A program made the translations under genes and the position numbers. The notes under the pieces were generated by a model, which saw only the letters and a list, made by a program, of their open reading frames with translations, searched no databases and was not told where the DNA came from. From an uncultured Arenicella sp. (GTDB taxonomy: Bacteria; Pseudomonadota; Gammaproteobacteria; Arenicellales; Arenicellaceae), in contig CALAKU010000094.1 of the NCBI GenBank assembly GCA_937922925.1, forward strand, positions 1 to 34,186: a DNA stretch of 34,186 bases, read 5' to 3'. Shown here one piece after another: positions 17,929 through 25,579 of this stretch. Every line of letters begins with the position of its first letter. Within the stretch, counting starts at the first letter, position 1.

Positions 17929-17990
17929 ACTGCGCAGCATTCTCTGAGTAAACTTCCCTGAGCGCAGCCAAAAAAACTGAGGCCAAACAA

Positions 17991-18023
17991 ATAACGGGCA
18001 CGGTAAATACTCGTACCCGTTAT
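17991..18023 (-). terminator. Terminator after the TonB-dependent receptor gene
   Basis: The arms ATAACGGG (17991-17998) and CCCGTTAT (18016-18023) pair perfectly, with an additional inner ACG/CGT pairing. On the minus strand the hairpin is followed by TTGTTTGG, and on the plus strand by TTTATC, so it may work both ways. It begins 20 bases after the receptor stop and separates the receptor from the lyase operon. Confidence 0.7.
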
Positions 18024-18043
18024 TTTATCTCATCGTTACGAGA

Positions 18044-21000
18044 CTAGAAGCGATAGCTGCCGCCGAAGATAATGCGACGATCAGGGAAGCCTACGAAACA
18101 TAGAGGCCCACTGCCGCTGACGCAGTTTTGATCAATCCGCTCTTCCGTCAAATTAACAACCTCAACTCCAACGTTGAAATGGTCGTTAATGTCGTACGAA
18201 ATACTGGCATTCAACTGGCCTCGGTCGCCGGTAACCACTGGGAAGCTAAAGGTACTGCTACCACTGGTGTTCGCACCGCCACCAAAGTCTTGTGTGCGGA
18301 ACGCTTCACGCCAAGTGTAGCGAGCTCGCGCTGAGACACCGTACTTCTCGTAAAAGACAGTCACGTTATAGGCTGTTTCAGAAAAATCAAGCAGCCCGCG
18401 CTCAGCACTGACTTCGCCTAGCACTGAAAGACCTCGACCAGAGGTGCTATCGATCACCGATCCACCGCTGAAATCTTGAAAAGTTGCGTTGGCAACAAGG
18501 CCGAAACCAGACGCCCAGCCCAATGAATCTTCATAGCTTGAAAGATCGTACTGGAATGCTAGCTCAACACCTGTCTGAGTAGTAGTTTCAGGGTCGTTCC
18601 CTGGAATGGTAAAGTCAACACAGAGCCCTAACTGATTCGGGTTGCCAAGCACGTTTGGCACAACATCTGGATTAAAAATACCACCACCTGGGCAAGAAGG
18701 ATCCGTCTCGCGCGAGAAACCGAAGGTGTTATTAGGGTCGGCTATCAAGGCAGCGCCTTCAAAATCAACACCAAAGATATTGGTTCGCTCTTTGCGGAAA
18801 TAACCAATACTCGCTACTGCCGCTGGCGCAAAATACCATTCAAGAGAAAGGTCTAAAGAATCTACCTCTTCAGGCTCTAATCCGGGATTACCTAAGGCAA
18901 CAACCGCGTTCTCACTCGGGTCGAACGTAAAGCCAGTCGCTAGATCATCAAAGTCGGGGCGACGAATGTCAGACCCAAAACCAAAGCGAACGATAACGCT
19001 GTCCGATGGCTGCGCAACAATGTTTAAGCGTGGCAACAAGAAGTCATAGCTACCTGTTGTCGTTTCCAAAGAACGGTTACCAGCGGCATCTTCGGGGCCA
19101 AAACCCGTTGAGGTGATCTCAGTATCAAGATATCTAACACCAACATTACCGCGAAAAATACCGTATTCGAAATTAGCCTGAGCATAGAGTGAATTAGTTT
19201 CCTCACTGATATCGAAGAAAGCGTTCTCATCCGAAGACAAGTTGAGCGTCAAATCACCATCAGCTTGAGGCTCCAATGCTCGTTGTTGCGCGAGAGCTGA
19301 TTCGAGGATCGAAATAACCCCATTTGGGTCAGAAAACGATCGATCGGGATCAATCAACAGAAAGTTGCTGATGAACAAACCACGACCATCTGCCGCGTTG
19401 AAGTTACTTGGTCCGCGCACTAACAATTCTTGGAAAAACGTGCCATTCGGGCTGTCTTCTAAACGGCTGAAACCACCGATGCGATCATCAATGTCTTCAA
19501 ATCGACTTGAAGACTCATTAAAACGGTAACCAAAATCAACAGAAGTGATGCCCGTGTCGCTGAAGGCTCGTGAAAAGTCTAAGCGAAACGCATCTTCCGA
19601 GTTGTTGGTGGTGTTTTGACCTACGTCTACCTGATCAAGAACCACATTTGCGGGGTTTGTCAGGTCCGCAACCGAAGGTGCAAACGGCGAGTCAAAGTTG
19701 ATGCCAAACGACAGAGAACCGCCGCTTAGGTCATAGATAAACGGCACGCAGTTATCATTACTGGTGCTGGGGTCGCCTGAGGGCGCGCCATCTAGAGGAC
19801 AGTTTGGATTAATAAAATTTAGAGTCGTATTGAGGGTAGGATTTGTTGTATCGGAGCTAGTCGATGCAATTTCGAAGCTCGCTGTCCATTTATCGTCTTT
19901 CCATTCGCCACCTAGAGAGAAAATCTCGCTTTCGGTAACTCGTGACCCAGTCTCACTAGTAAAACGCAAGTTAGGATCATCATCGTCGTTAGCTAAATTT
20001 GGCTCTAATGTGCCAGCTAAAGCTGCCGGAAATGTTCCTAGGTTTTGGCCACCGAGGTTGCCAAAATTAACCGTTTCAAACGCAGTTGGAACACTGATAT
20101 TTCTTAATGAGCTTACCCCAGAGGCTTGCAGTCTGTACTGATCTCGGCTGCGCTCTTGTTCGTTGATAATCGCATCAAAATGGAATGTGAGATTGTCATT
20201 CGGGGCCCACTCGAAAGTACCCGCCAAATTAGTGGTTTCAAAGTCGTCATTTTCTTGTTCTTGCAACAAGAATTGAATACCCAAAAACTCTGAAGGATTC
20301 GCTCCGGGAGGCGACGCGATATTATCGCGGTCAGCACGTGGTCTAAACGACACCGCTTCTTGCTCAGTGTAGCTACCGCTTAATACTAAGCCAAAGCGAC
20401 CCGAGTCCGTTTCCCATACATCGCCATAAGCTGCTGAAAAACGCGGTTGAATGCTTTCCGTTGATAGGCTGCTGTCTTCGCCTTGAACTCGTATGGCCCC
20501 AAGCGTTTTGGTCAACTCAAGCGGGCGAATCGTTCGTAGATTAATCGTGCCACCGACCGAGCCTTCGATTGTTTTCGCTTCAGGTGATTTTGTTACCTCC
20601 ACCGCGCTGATAATCGAGGCGTTCACGTCCTCGAAATCGATACCGCTGCGCCCTGCTCCTGAACCAACGGTTGACACACCATTGATTTCAACACGATTCG
20701 CATTGGTTCCGCGGATTTGCACGCCAGTACCAATACCAGCGGTTCTAGTAATCTGAATACCCGTAATGTTCTCAAGTACTTCCGCCAAGTTTTGGTCAGG
20801 TAGCTTACCAATATCTTCAGCGCGAATTACTTCGATTAAATTGTCGGAAGACCTTTTTTCATCCAAGGCGTTCTGCAATGAAGCACGAATCCCAGTAATC
20901 ACAAGCTCTTCTAGTTCATCGCCTTGATCAGTGTTTTGGGCAAAAGTGGGTCCAGCGGCACCAATCACACTTGCAACGGCACCAGCAATAAGTATTTTTT

Positions 21001-21055
21001 TAGTCGACAACCGCAAATTGGGCTGGCCGACTCTCCTCGTATCAAATGTCATCAT
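18044..21055 (-). CDS. TonB-dependent outer-membrane receptor
   Basis: A 1003-residue outer-membrane protein. The signal peptide ends at about residue 40 (GPTFAQ), followed by a TonB-box-like ELVITG, a plug domain (about residues 58-180, with IGKLPDQNLAEVLENITGIQI and GSVGGTINLRT) and a long beta-barrel ending in the terminal phenylalanine of GGSYRF. Its length and plug type match receptors used for oligosaccharides, and its place next to alginate lyases and a divergent GntR gene suggests import of alginate oligomers. There is no SusD gene, as expected outside Bacteroidota. AAGAG lies about eight bases before the ATG. The receptor has its own promoter region, with GntR-type operators, and its own terminator. 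Confidence 0.93.
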   Translation of the reverse strand: MMTFDTRRVGQPNLRLSTKKILIAGAVASVIGAAGPTFAQNTDQGDELEELVITGIRASLQNALDEKRSSDNLIEVIRAEDIGKLPDQNLAEVLENITGIQITRTAGIGTGVQIRGTNANRVEINGVSTVGSGAGRSGIDFEDVNASIISAVEVTKSPEAKTIEGSVGGTINLRTIRPLELTKTLGAIRVQGEDSSLSTESIQPRFSAAYGDVWETDSGRFGLVLSGSYTEQEAVSFRPRADRDNIASPPGANPSEFLGIQFLLQEQENDDFETTNLAGTFEWAPNDNLTFHFDAIINEQERSRDQYRLQASGVSSLRNISVPTAFETVNFGNLGGQNLGTFPAALAGTLEPNLANDDDDPNLRFTSETGSRVTESEIFSLGGEWKDDKWTASFEIASTSSDTTNPTLNTTLNFINPNCPLDGAPSGDPSTSNDNCVPFIYDLSGGSLSFGINFDSPFAPSVADLTNPANVVLDQVDVGQNTTNNSEDAFRLDFSRAFSDTGITSVDFGYRFNESSSRFEDIDDRIGGFSRLEDSPNGTFFQELLVRGPSNFNAADGRGLFISNFLLIDPDRSFSDPNGVISILESALAQQRALEPQADGDLTLNLSSDENAFFDISEETNSLYAQANFEYGIFRGNVGVRYLDTEITSTGFGPEDAAGNRSLETTTGSYDFLLPRLNIVAQPSDSVIVRFGFGSDIRRPDFDDLATGFTFDPSENAVVALGNPGLEPEEVDSLDLSLEWYFAPAAVASIGYFRKERTNIFGVDFEGAALIADPNNTFGFSRETDPSCPGGGIFNPDVVPNVLGNPNQLGLCVDFTIPGNDPETTTQTGVELAFQYDLSSYEDSLGWASGFGLVANATFQDFSGGSVIDSTSGRGLSVLGEVSAERGLLDFSETAYNVTVFYEKYGVSARARYTWREAFRTQDFGGGANTSGSSTFSFPVVTGDRGQLNASISYDINDHFNVGVEVVNLTEERIDQNCVSGSGPLCFVGFPDRRIIFGGSYRF

Positions 21056-21122
21056 TTTATTCTCTTTGTAATAATCTGGTCTTACATGCCACGCATATAG
21101 GCATTTATTTATACTTACAAAA

Positions 21123-21133
21123 TATTATGACAA
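21123..21133. promoter_or_regulatory. Partial GntR operator, TATTATGACAA
   Basis: Matches one half of the TNGTNNNACNA motif of FadR-type regulators, with one fixed position changed. It is the copy nearest the receptor start codon, in the same intergenic region as three full matches. Confidence 0.4.
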
Positions 21134-21166
21134 TTACAACAAGATATTTTGTTTTTTAATAGAATT

Positions 21167-21177
21167 TGGTATGACAT
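21167..21177. promoter_or_regulatory. Partial GntR operator, TGGTATGACAT
   Basis: Differs from TNGTNNNACNA only at the last base. Its centre is 23 bases from the next full site, about two helical turns, as expected for side-by-side binding. Confidence 0.5.
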
Positions 21178-21189
21178 TCTTATCCCTAA

Positions 21190-21200
21190 TTGTATGACAA
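21190..21200. promoter_or_regulatory. GntR (FadR-type) operator, TTGTATGACAA
   Basis: A full match to TNGTNNNACNA with TTGT and ACAA as inverted half-sites, lying between the divergent receptor and regulator genes. It is placed to control the receptor promoter. Confidence 0.7.
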
Positions 21201-21283
21201 TTGTGAGGCCAATGTTTTCAACAGCTTACATCAACCACCTGAGCCAACGACCTAAGTGTGATGCGAAAGCTGAGTGAGCATAA

Positions 21284-21294
21284 TTGTCATACAA
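21284..21294. promoter_or_regulatory. GntR (FadR-type) operator, TTGTCATACAA
   Basis: A full match with the same half-sites; its core is the reverse complement of the previous copy. It lies upstream of the regulator gene and suggests autoregulation. Confidence 0.7.
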
Positions 21295-21316
21295 TCTTCA
21301 TGCTTTGTTATCAATA

Positions 21317-21327
21317 TTGTATTACAA
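21317..21327. promoter_or_regulatory. GntR (FadR-type) operator, TTGTATTACAA
   Basis: The third full match, 33 bases (about three helical turns) from the previous one. It lies just before the earliest plausible start of the regulator, consistent with autorepression. Confidence 0.65.
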
Positions 21328-21377
21328 TCCGAAAAGTTGATGTTATGATCGAAATAAGAAAAAAACGAGAACTTGGC

Positions 21378-22130
21378 ATGTCAGGAAAAAAGCGACTGTA
21401 TTTATCAGTATTTAACGAGATATCTAAAAGGATTAATTCCGGGGAATTTCCGGTGGGCAGCCGATTACCAACTGAGCGCGAGTTGTCAGAGCGCTTTGAA
21501 GTCAGCAGACCAACGATACGAGAAGCCATCATTGCCCTTGAAGCCAAAGAGCAGGTATCCGTAAAAGCGAACTCAGGGGTCTATGTATTAGGCAGTAATT
21601 TAGCTAATGACGACTTTAGCCGTGAGATTAGTGCGTTTGAATTATTAGAAGCAAGAGTGATTTTAGAGGGCGAAGCAGCGGCTCTAGCAGCCCGAATGAT
21701 AACGCCCGAAGAATTAAGAGAATTGGCCTTAGCGCTGAGCCAAATGGAACAAGAAGGTGTAGAAGATATATCCTCTTCTGGCGCAGACAGACAATTTCAT
21801 ACCATCATCGCTAAGGCCACACATAATCGAGTAATTGTTAAACAAATCAAATATTTATGGGACATTCAAGAGAATTTTGATCACATCCATGACGCTCATC
21901 AATCCGTGTGTGTTACCGATTTAAGCACTCGGATTGCCGACCATGCCGCCATCTATGATGCCATTGCGGCTGGTGAGGGCGACAAAGCACGAAAGGCAAT
22001 GAGAAAGCACTTTTCTGACCTACTCGAAGCCATGCACAATGCCTCTGAAAAGGAAGCTGTCGAAGAAACCAAACGAAAAGTTTCAAAACTACGTGAGCGT
22101 TTTACGATCGGCGAAGTCGTTAACTTATAA
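21378..22130 (+). CDS. GntR-family transcriptional regulator, FadR/FCD subfamily
   Basis: A DNA-binding repressor-type regulator, 250 residues from the start chosen here. A winged helix-turn-helix occupies about residues 5-75 (LPTERELSERFEVSRPTIRE and then NSGVYVLG). An FCD ligand-binding domain follows from about 90 to 230, with FELLEARVILEGEAAA, DRQFHTIIAKATHN and a histidine in ADHAAIYDAI, in line with the metal-binding pocket of this domain. The start MSGKKRLYLSV fits family N-termini; ATG at 21345 would add 11 residues. The frame is open back to 21258, but that would place two operators inside the gene. It is divergent from the receptor gene and probably senses an alginate breakdown product such as DEH or KDG. 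Confidence 0.9.
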   Translation: MSGKKRLYLSVFNEISKRINSGEFPVGSRLPTERELSERFEVSRPTIREAIIALEAKEQVSVKANSGVYVLGSNLANDDFSREISAFELLEARVILEGEAAALAARMITPEELRELALALSQMEQEGVEDISSSGADRQFHTIIAKATHNRVIVKQIKYLWDIQENFDHIHDAHQSVCVTDLSTRIADHAAIYDAIAAGEGDKARKAMRKHFSDLLEAMHNASEKEAVEETKRKVSKLRERFTIGEVVNL

Positions 22131-22210
22131 CGAAAGCCGTTAACTTATAACGAAAGTCGTTAACGTATAAGCAAAGTCTTTAAGCTATAACTAAGGCCGT
22201 TGAATTACCA
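22111..22210. repeat. Tandem array of a 20-base unit overlapping the regulator's 3' end
   Basis: Five head-to-tail units of 20 bases, like cgaaagtcgttaacttataa, run from 22111. The first contains the last codons and stop of the GntR gene. Units 2 and 3 are near identical to it, unit 4 diverges and unit 5 (22191-22210) is decayed. Each unit carries a TAA in the same place. There are no spacers, so it is not a CRISPR array. A 20-base period would keep copies on nearly the same DNA face. It looks like local slippage duplication outward from the gene end. Confidence 0.85.
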
Positions 22211-22347
22211 GTTGAAGTTGTTGATGAATAATCAGAGCTTTAGGTCACCTATCTTATCTTGCCCATTCTTAAAATCGGCTAGCTAAAGCCGCCGGCAGCT
22301 GCACATTGAACGGTGCCTTTCGCCCTCGTAAAGAGTAAACTGCGTTA

Positions 22348-23088
22348 ATGCAACATGTGTTTTTCACCTCGCGAAGCCATAGAGGAAAGGTCAAACGAAA
22401 CAATCAAGACTGTTTGGCGTATCTTGATGATCTGGCGTTCGCCGCCATTGCCGATGGGGTTGGTGGTAGCGCATACGGTGAGGTAGCGAGCCAGCTTAGC
22501 ATTGATGCCTGCCTTGACTATCTCGTGTCTGAGAAAGCATTGCCCTCTTCTAATACGCACAAAGAATTGTCTAACGCAATAAAAGTCGCGAATGAAGAAA
22601 TCATCACTATTCAACGGAATGAGCCCAAATACGCAAAGATGAGCTCAACGCTGACTTGCTTTTGCGTGTGTGACTCAGAGCTTCATTATGCTTGGGTTGG
22701 TGATTCGAGGGTTTACTTGCTGCGCCCTTCAAAAGAATCGATTACGATGCTCAGCAGTGACCATACGCTCGATCGATCAAAGATTGATCCGCAAATGGCA
22801 CCGCAACTTTATAAACGGGCAGCAAGCATTTTAACCCGAACCGTCGGCAGCATTCTGTTACTGAAGCCAGATACCGGCTTGATACCTGTTGAAACCGGCG
22901 ATTTGGTTCTCGCCTGTACCGATGGGCTCACTAACATGGTACCCGATGAGCTGATACTCGAGTACACGACCAAGGCTGACATTGATACCTCAGAAGGCTT
23001 AGAAAAACTCGCGGATCGCTTGCTCGACAGAGCCTTGGATTGCGGCGGTGTTGACAACATCTCCTTTGTTTTAGCAAAAATAACTTAA
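22348..23088 (+). CDS. PP2C-type serine/threonine protein phosphatase
   Basis: A soluble 246-residue phosphatase of the PPM/PP2C family. Motifs in order are HRGKVKRNNQD (about residue 11), ADGVGG (about 35), YAWVGDSRVYLL (about 110), SSDHTLDRS, ACTDGL (about 190) and GGVDNISF near the end. The aspartates in these motifs bind the two metal ions of the active site. It removes phosphate from Ser/Thr residues, most likely countering the kinase encoded convergently five bases away. It has no membrane segment and should be cytoplasmic. Targets are unknown. Confidence 0.93.
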   Translation: MQHVFFTSRSHRGKVKRNNQDCLAYLDDLAFAAIADGVGGSAYGEVASQLSIDACLDYLVSEKALPSSNTHKELSNAIKVANEEIITIQRNEPKYAKMSSTLTCFCVCDSELHYAWVGDSRVYLLRPSKESITMLSSDHTLDRSKIDPQMAPQLYKRAASILTRTVGSILLLKPDTGLIPVETGDLVLACTDGLTNMVPDELILEYTTKADIDTSEGLEKLADRLLDRALDCGGVDNISFVLAKIT

Positions 23089-23093
23089 GGTAT

Positions 23094-24044
23094 TTATTGC
23101 TTTAAAAGCCGGATCATCTCAGCCGCGCTTTGCAAGCGTGAGTCGGGCTCTTTTTCTAAGCATTGCATCACGGTTTTTTCGACTACGCTGGGTATTTTTA
23201 TTTTTGAAATTTTAGACGGTGACACCGGGTTGGTGTTTAAGGTGCTTTCGATCACTTGGCTCGCTGTATCCCCTTTTGTGGTCAATTCACCAGTCAACGC
23301 CTCATAAAGGATAGCGCCCAAACTGTAAATGTCGGTACGGCCATCGATGTCATCGTCTTTGTTTATTTGCTCTGGCGACATATAGCACACCGTTCCTTGC
23401 AACTTTTGAAAGCCGGTCATACTTTTATCTTGCGCTGATCTGCTGGCCGTTAATTCATCAAAAACGGCGATCTCTCCAGTTTCGCTGCGCACTTTTGCAA
23501 GCCCCCAATCAAGCAGTAACACTTCACCAAACGGCCCGACCAGTATGTTTTCAGGCTTGATATCTCGATGCACTACACCATGAGTATGCGCATATTCAAG
23601 CGCATGCGCCACTTGAATCACGATGTCTAGCAGCTGAGACAAATCATAGCGCTCACGAAAATTGATGATCTCGCGAAAGGTATAACCTTGCACTAACTTC
23701 ATGGTGAAGTAGTAGTGCCCCTTTCGATCACGACCAAGCTCATAGGTCGGCATGGTATTGGGATGCTGCAACATGGCCGAGACGCGAGCTTCGCGAAGCA
23801 GGCGCTTTTGCTCAATCGGATCATCCGCAAACTCTGGCAAAAGCGACTTATAGCAAATGACCCGCCCAAGATGCTGGTCTCGGCATGATTGAATCAGCGA
23901 CTTACCGCCTTTGGCAATGGTCTTAAAGTGCGAGTAACGAAAATTGGGATTGATCTGCTTGGCTAAATCTTTATCCGTCTGCTCGGTGTAGAGCTTGGGG
24001 TAATCGTCCTGCTTAAATTTTGGGAATTCACTCATACGAGCCAC
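23094..24044 (-). CDS. Eukaryotic-like serine/threonine protein kinase
   Basis: A cytoplasmic 316-residue protein kinase made of the kinase domain alone (about residues 39-315), without a membrane segment or sensor domain. ATP-binding lysine 66 (VICYKSL), the helix C glutamate near residue 85, HRDIKPEN at 159-166 and DWG at 179-181 in place of DFG are seen. The glycine-rich loop is weak (AKGGKSLIQS). DWG is common in bacterial kinases of this type, so activity is likely kept. The start is GTG at 24044 or ATG at 24035; neither has a clear ribosome binding site. It is convergent with the PP2C gene, an opposing-enzyme pair, but not in one operon. Confidence 0.92.
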   Translation of the reverse strand: MARMSEFPKFKQDDYPKLYTEQTDKDLAKQINPNFRYSHFKTIAKGGKSLIQSCRDQHLGRVICYKSLLPEFADDPIEQKRLLREARVSAMLQHPNTMPTYELGRDRKGHYYFTMKLVQGYTFREIINFRERYDLSQLLDIVIQVAHALEYAHTHGVVHRDIKPENILVGPFGEVLLLDWGLAKVRSETGEIAVFDELTASRSAQDKSMTGFQKLQGTVCYMSPEQINKDDDIDGRTDIYSLGAILYEALTGELTTKGDTASQVIESTLNTNPVSPSKISKIKIPSVVEKTVMQCLEKEPDSRLQSAAEMIRLLKQ

Positions 24045-24156
24045 GTCTTTGGAGTTTGGTTGATATAACCAGTGCTGAGCTTAACGGTAGCCCTCGCTTG
24101 GCAAAAAGTAAATACGCGTTTGTCTGACTCCCCTATATGGTACAAAAGACAGGCAC

Positions 24157-24187
24157 AAAAAAGGGCTGCTCGAAAGCAACCCTTTTT
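24157..24187 (-). terminator. Intrinsic terminator of the glutamine synthetase gene
   Basis: Read on the minus strand, AAAAAGGGTTGCT, loop TTCG, AGCAGCCCTTTTT forms a 13-pair stem with one U-G wobble, a UUCG tetraloop and a U-run. The wobble would be a C-A mismatch on the plus strand, so the minus strand is the intended one. It starts 21 bases after the glnA-like stop. Confidence 0.88.
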
Positions 24188-24207
24188 GACTTAATAAAAG
24201 CGGGGGC

Positions 24208-25218
24208 TTATGCCAAGGCTTCGTTCGTCGTTTTGATGATAGCGGCGGCTACCTTGTAAGGATCCGCATTTGACGCTGGGCGACGATCTTCCAATCGACC
24301 TTTCCAACCGTCTTCAACCGTACCTACTGGGATACGAATTGACGCGCCACGGTCTGACACGCCGTAGCTGAACTCATTAATTGATTGAGTCTCGTGCGCA
24401 CCAGTTAAACGTTGGTCGTTGTCTGCACCGTAAACGCTGATGTGGCGCTCGATGTTTTTACCGAACTCTTCGCAAACTTGGTTAAAGATGTCTTCTTTGC
24501 CTAAGTCACGCATTGGGCCATTTGAGAAGTTCGCGTGCATACCAGAACCGTTCCAGTCAGTATCGCCCAGTGGCTTTGGATGCCAATCAACCGCCACGCC
24601 ATATTTCTCAGCACAACGTTCGATTAAGTAGCGACCCAACCAGATTTCGTCGCCAGCGCGTTTGGCGCCTTTGGCAAAAATTTGGAATTCCCATTGACCA
24701 GCAGCTACTTCGGCATTGATACCTTCTACGTTTAGACCGGCTTCTAAGCAGATATCCAAATGCTCTTCAATGATGTTTCGACCGAACGCATTACGACCGC
24801 CCACTGAACAATAATAAGGGCCTTGTGGAGCTGGAAAACCATTGACTGGGAAGCCAAGTGGCAAGTTCGTGTCTGGATCAACCAAGAAGTATTCTTGCTC
24901 AAAACCAAACCAGAAGTCATCGTCGTCTTCTTCGATGGTCGCACGACCATTCGACTCATGTGGAGTGCCATCGGCGTTTAAAACTTCGGTCATGACCAAG
25001 TAAGAGTCTTTGCGGTCTGGATCAGGGATGATCGCGCAAGGCTTTAGTAGGCAATCAGAATCACTGCCATCAGCTTGCTCAGTTGAAGAACCGTCAAAAG
25101 ACCACATTGGGCAATCTTCAAGCTTGCCACTGAAGTCGTTACGAACCATTGTTTTACTGCGAAGGCTTTGAGTTGGTTTGTAACCGTCAAGCCAGATGTA
25201 TTCTAGTTTGCTTTTCAT
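24208..25218 (-). CDS. Glutamine synthetase, eukaryotic-like type II
   Basis: Joins ammonia to glutamate with ATP. At 336 residues it has the length of GSII, well short of the roughly 470 of the bacterial GSI. The N-terminal beta-grasp region includes YIWLDGY and MWSFDGSSTEQA; the catalytic domain has GFEQEYF (105-111), GRNAFGRNI, INAEVAAGQWEF and NGSGMHAN (223-230), with the metal-binding glutamates and histidine in place. As in other GSII enzymes there is no adenylylation loop, so control is expected at transcription. A sigma-54 type promoter lies upstream. GSII occurs in some bacteria as a second synthetase; whether a GSI is also present cannot be told here. Confidence 0.94.
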   Translation of the reverse strand: MKSKLEYIWLDGYKPTQSLRSKTMVRNDFSGKLEDCPMWSFDGSSTEQADGSDSDCLLKPCAIIPDPDRKDSYLVMTEVLNADGTPHESNGRATIEEDDDDFWFGFEQEYFLVDPDTNLPLGFPVNGFPAPQGPYYCSVGGRNAFGRNIIEEHLDICLEAGLNVEGINAEVAAGQWEFQIFAKGAKRAGDEIWLGRYLIERCAEKYGVAVDWHPKPLGDTDWNGSGMHANFSNGPMRDLGKEDIFNQVCEEFGKNIERHISVYGADNDQRLTGAHETQSINEFSYGVSDRGASIRIPVGTVEDGWKGRLEDRRPASNADPYKVAAAIIKTTNEALA

Positions 25219-25306
25219 ATTCGAAAATTCTCAAGAAAAATTGTAATAGTTAAAATGAAGCCTTTGCTTTGAACAAGGCAGCGATGCATTAGCACGCGTA
25301 ATAGTA

Positions 25307-25322
25307 AGCAAAAACTGTTCCA
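25307..25322 (-). promoter_or_regulatory. Sigma-54 promoter of the glutamine synthetase gene
   Basis: On the minus strand, TGGAACAGTTTTTGCT matches the sigma-54 consensus TGGCACRNNNNTTGCW with one mismatch, and keeps GG and GC with exactly ten bases between. Transcription would start near 25296, about 78 bases before the ATG. RpoN-dependent expression fits a nitrogen assimilation gene. Confidence 0.72.
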
Positions 25323-25442
25323 AGTTTCATCAATTTTTGGAAAAAACCACACTCCACATTGACATAAAATGCCTATTTAAAATAAGTGTATACAAATCAA
25401 TAATTAAGGGTAACTTAGTAAAGTGATTGCTTACACAAACAT

Positions 25443-25448
25443 TGCACC
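25443..25448. promoter_or_regulatory. NtrC half-site TGCACC
   Basis: A single TGCACC half-site about 120 bases upstream of the sigma-54 element, a usual enhancer distance. The second half is not conserved, so it is weak alone. Confidence 0.3.
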
Positions 25449-25514
25449 AAAAACAATCAAACCTTACAGTAGGATGAACTAACGCACTGTTTTGGGTCAT
25501 TTTATCTTCTATAA

Positions 25515-25531
25515 TGCACCAATACAGGGCA
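25515..25531. promoter_or_regulatory. Candidate NtrC enhancer site
   Basis: TGCACC-AATAC-AGGGCA fits the TGCACCNNNNNGGTGCA enhancer motif in one perfect and one 4-of-6 half-site. It lies about 195 bases upstream of the sigma-54 element. Together with the TGCACC at 25443 and the promoter, it accounts for the otherwise empty 361-base gap 25219-25579. Confidence 0.45.
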
Positions 25532-25579
25532 TCGAGTGTTGCGCTCGGACAAGAGCAAGGAATTAGATCAGCGATGTAT

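Noticed and set aside
20493-20756. 87-codon plus-strand frame inside the TonB receptor gene
   Set aside because: Antisense shadow of a well-supported plug domain; its protein has no recognisable feature.
21258-21377. N-terminal extension of the GntR regulator
   Set aside because: It would place two exact operator sites inside the coding region and add residues not typical of the family; ATG at 21378 fits the usual N-terminus, with 21345 as the alternative.
22111-22210. CRISPR-like repeat
   Set aside because: The 20-base units are directly adjacent, without spacers, and no cas genes are present.
23073-23109. AT-rich hairpin between PP2C and kinase genes
   Set aside because: Three mismatches in the stem and no clear T-run; not strong enough to call a terminator.
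25380-25400. Possible GntR operator at gtatac near the glutamine synthetase gene
   Set aside because: The half-sites do not fit TTGTNNNACAA when aligned; only a short GTATAC palindrome remains.
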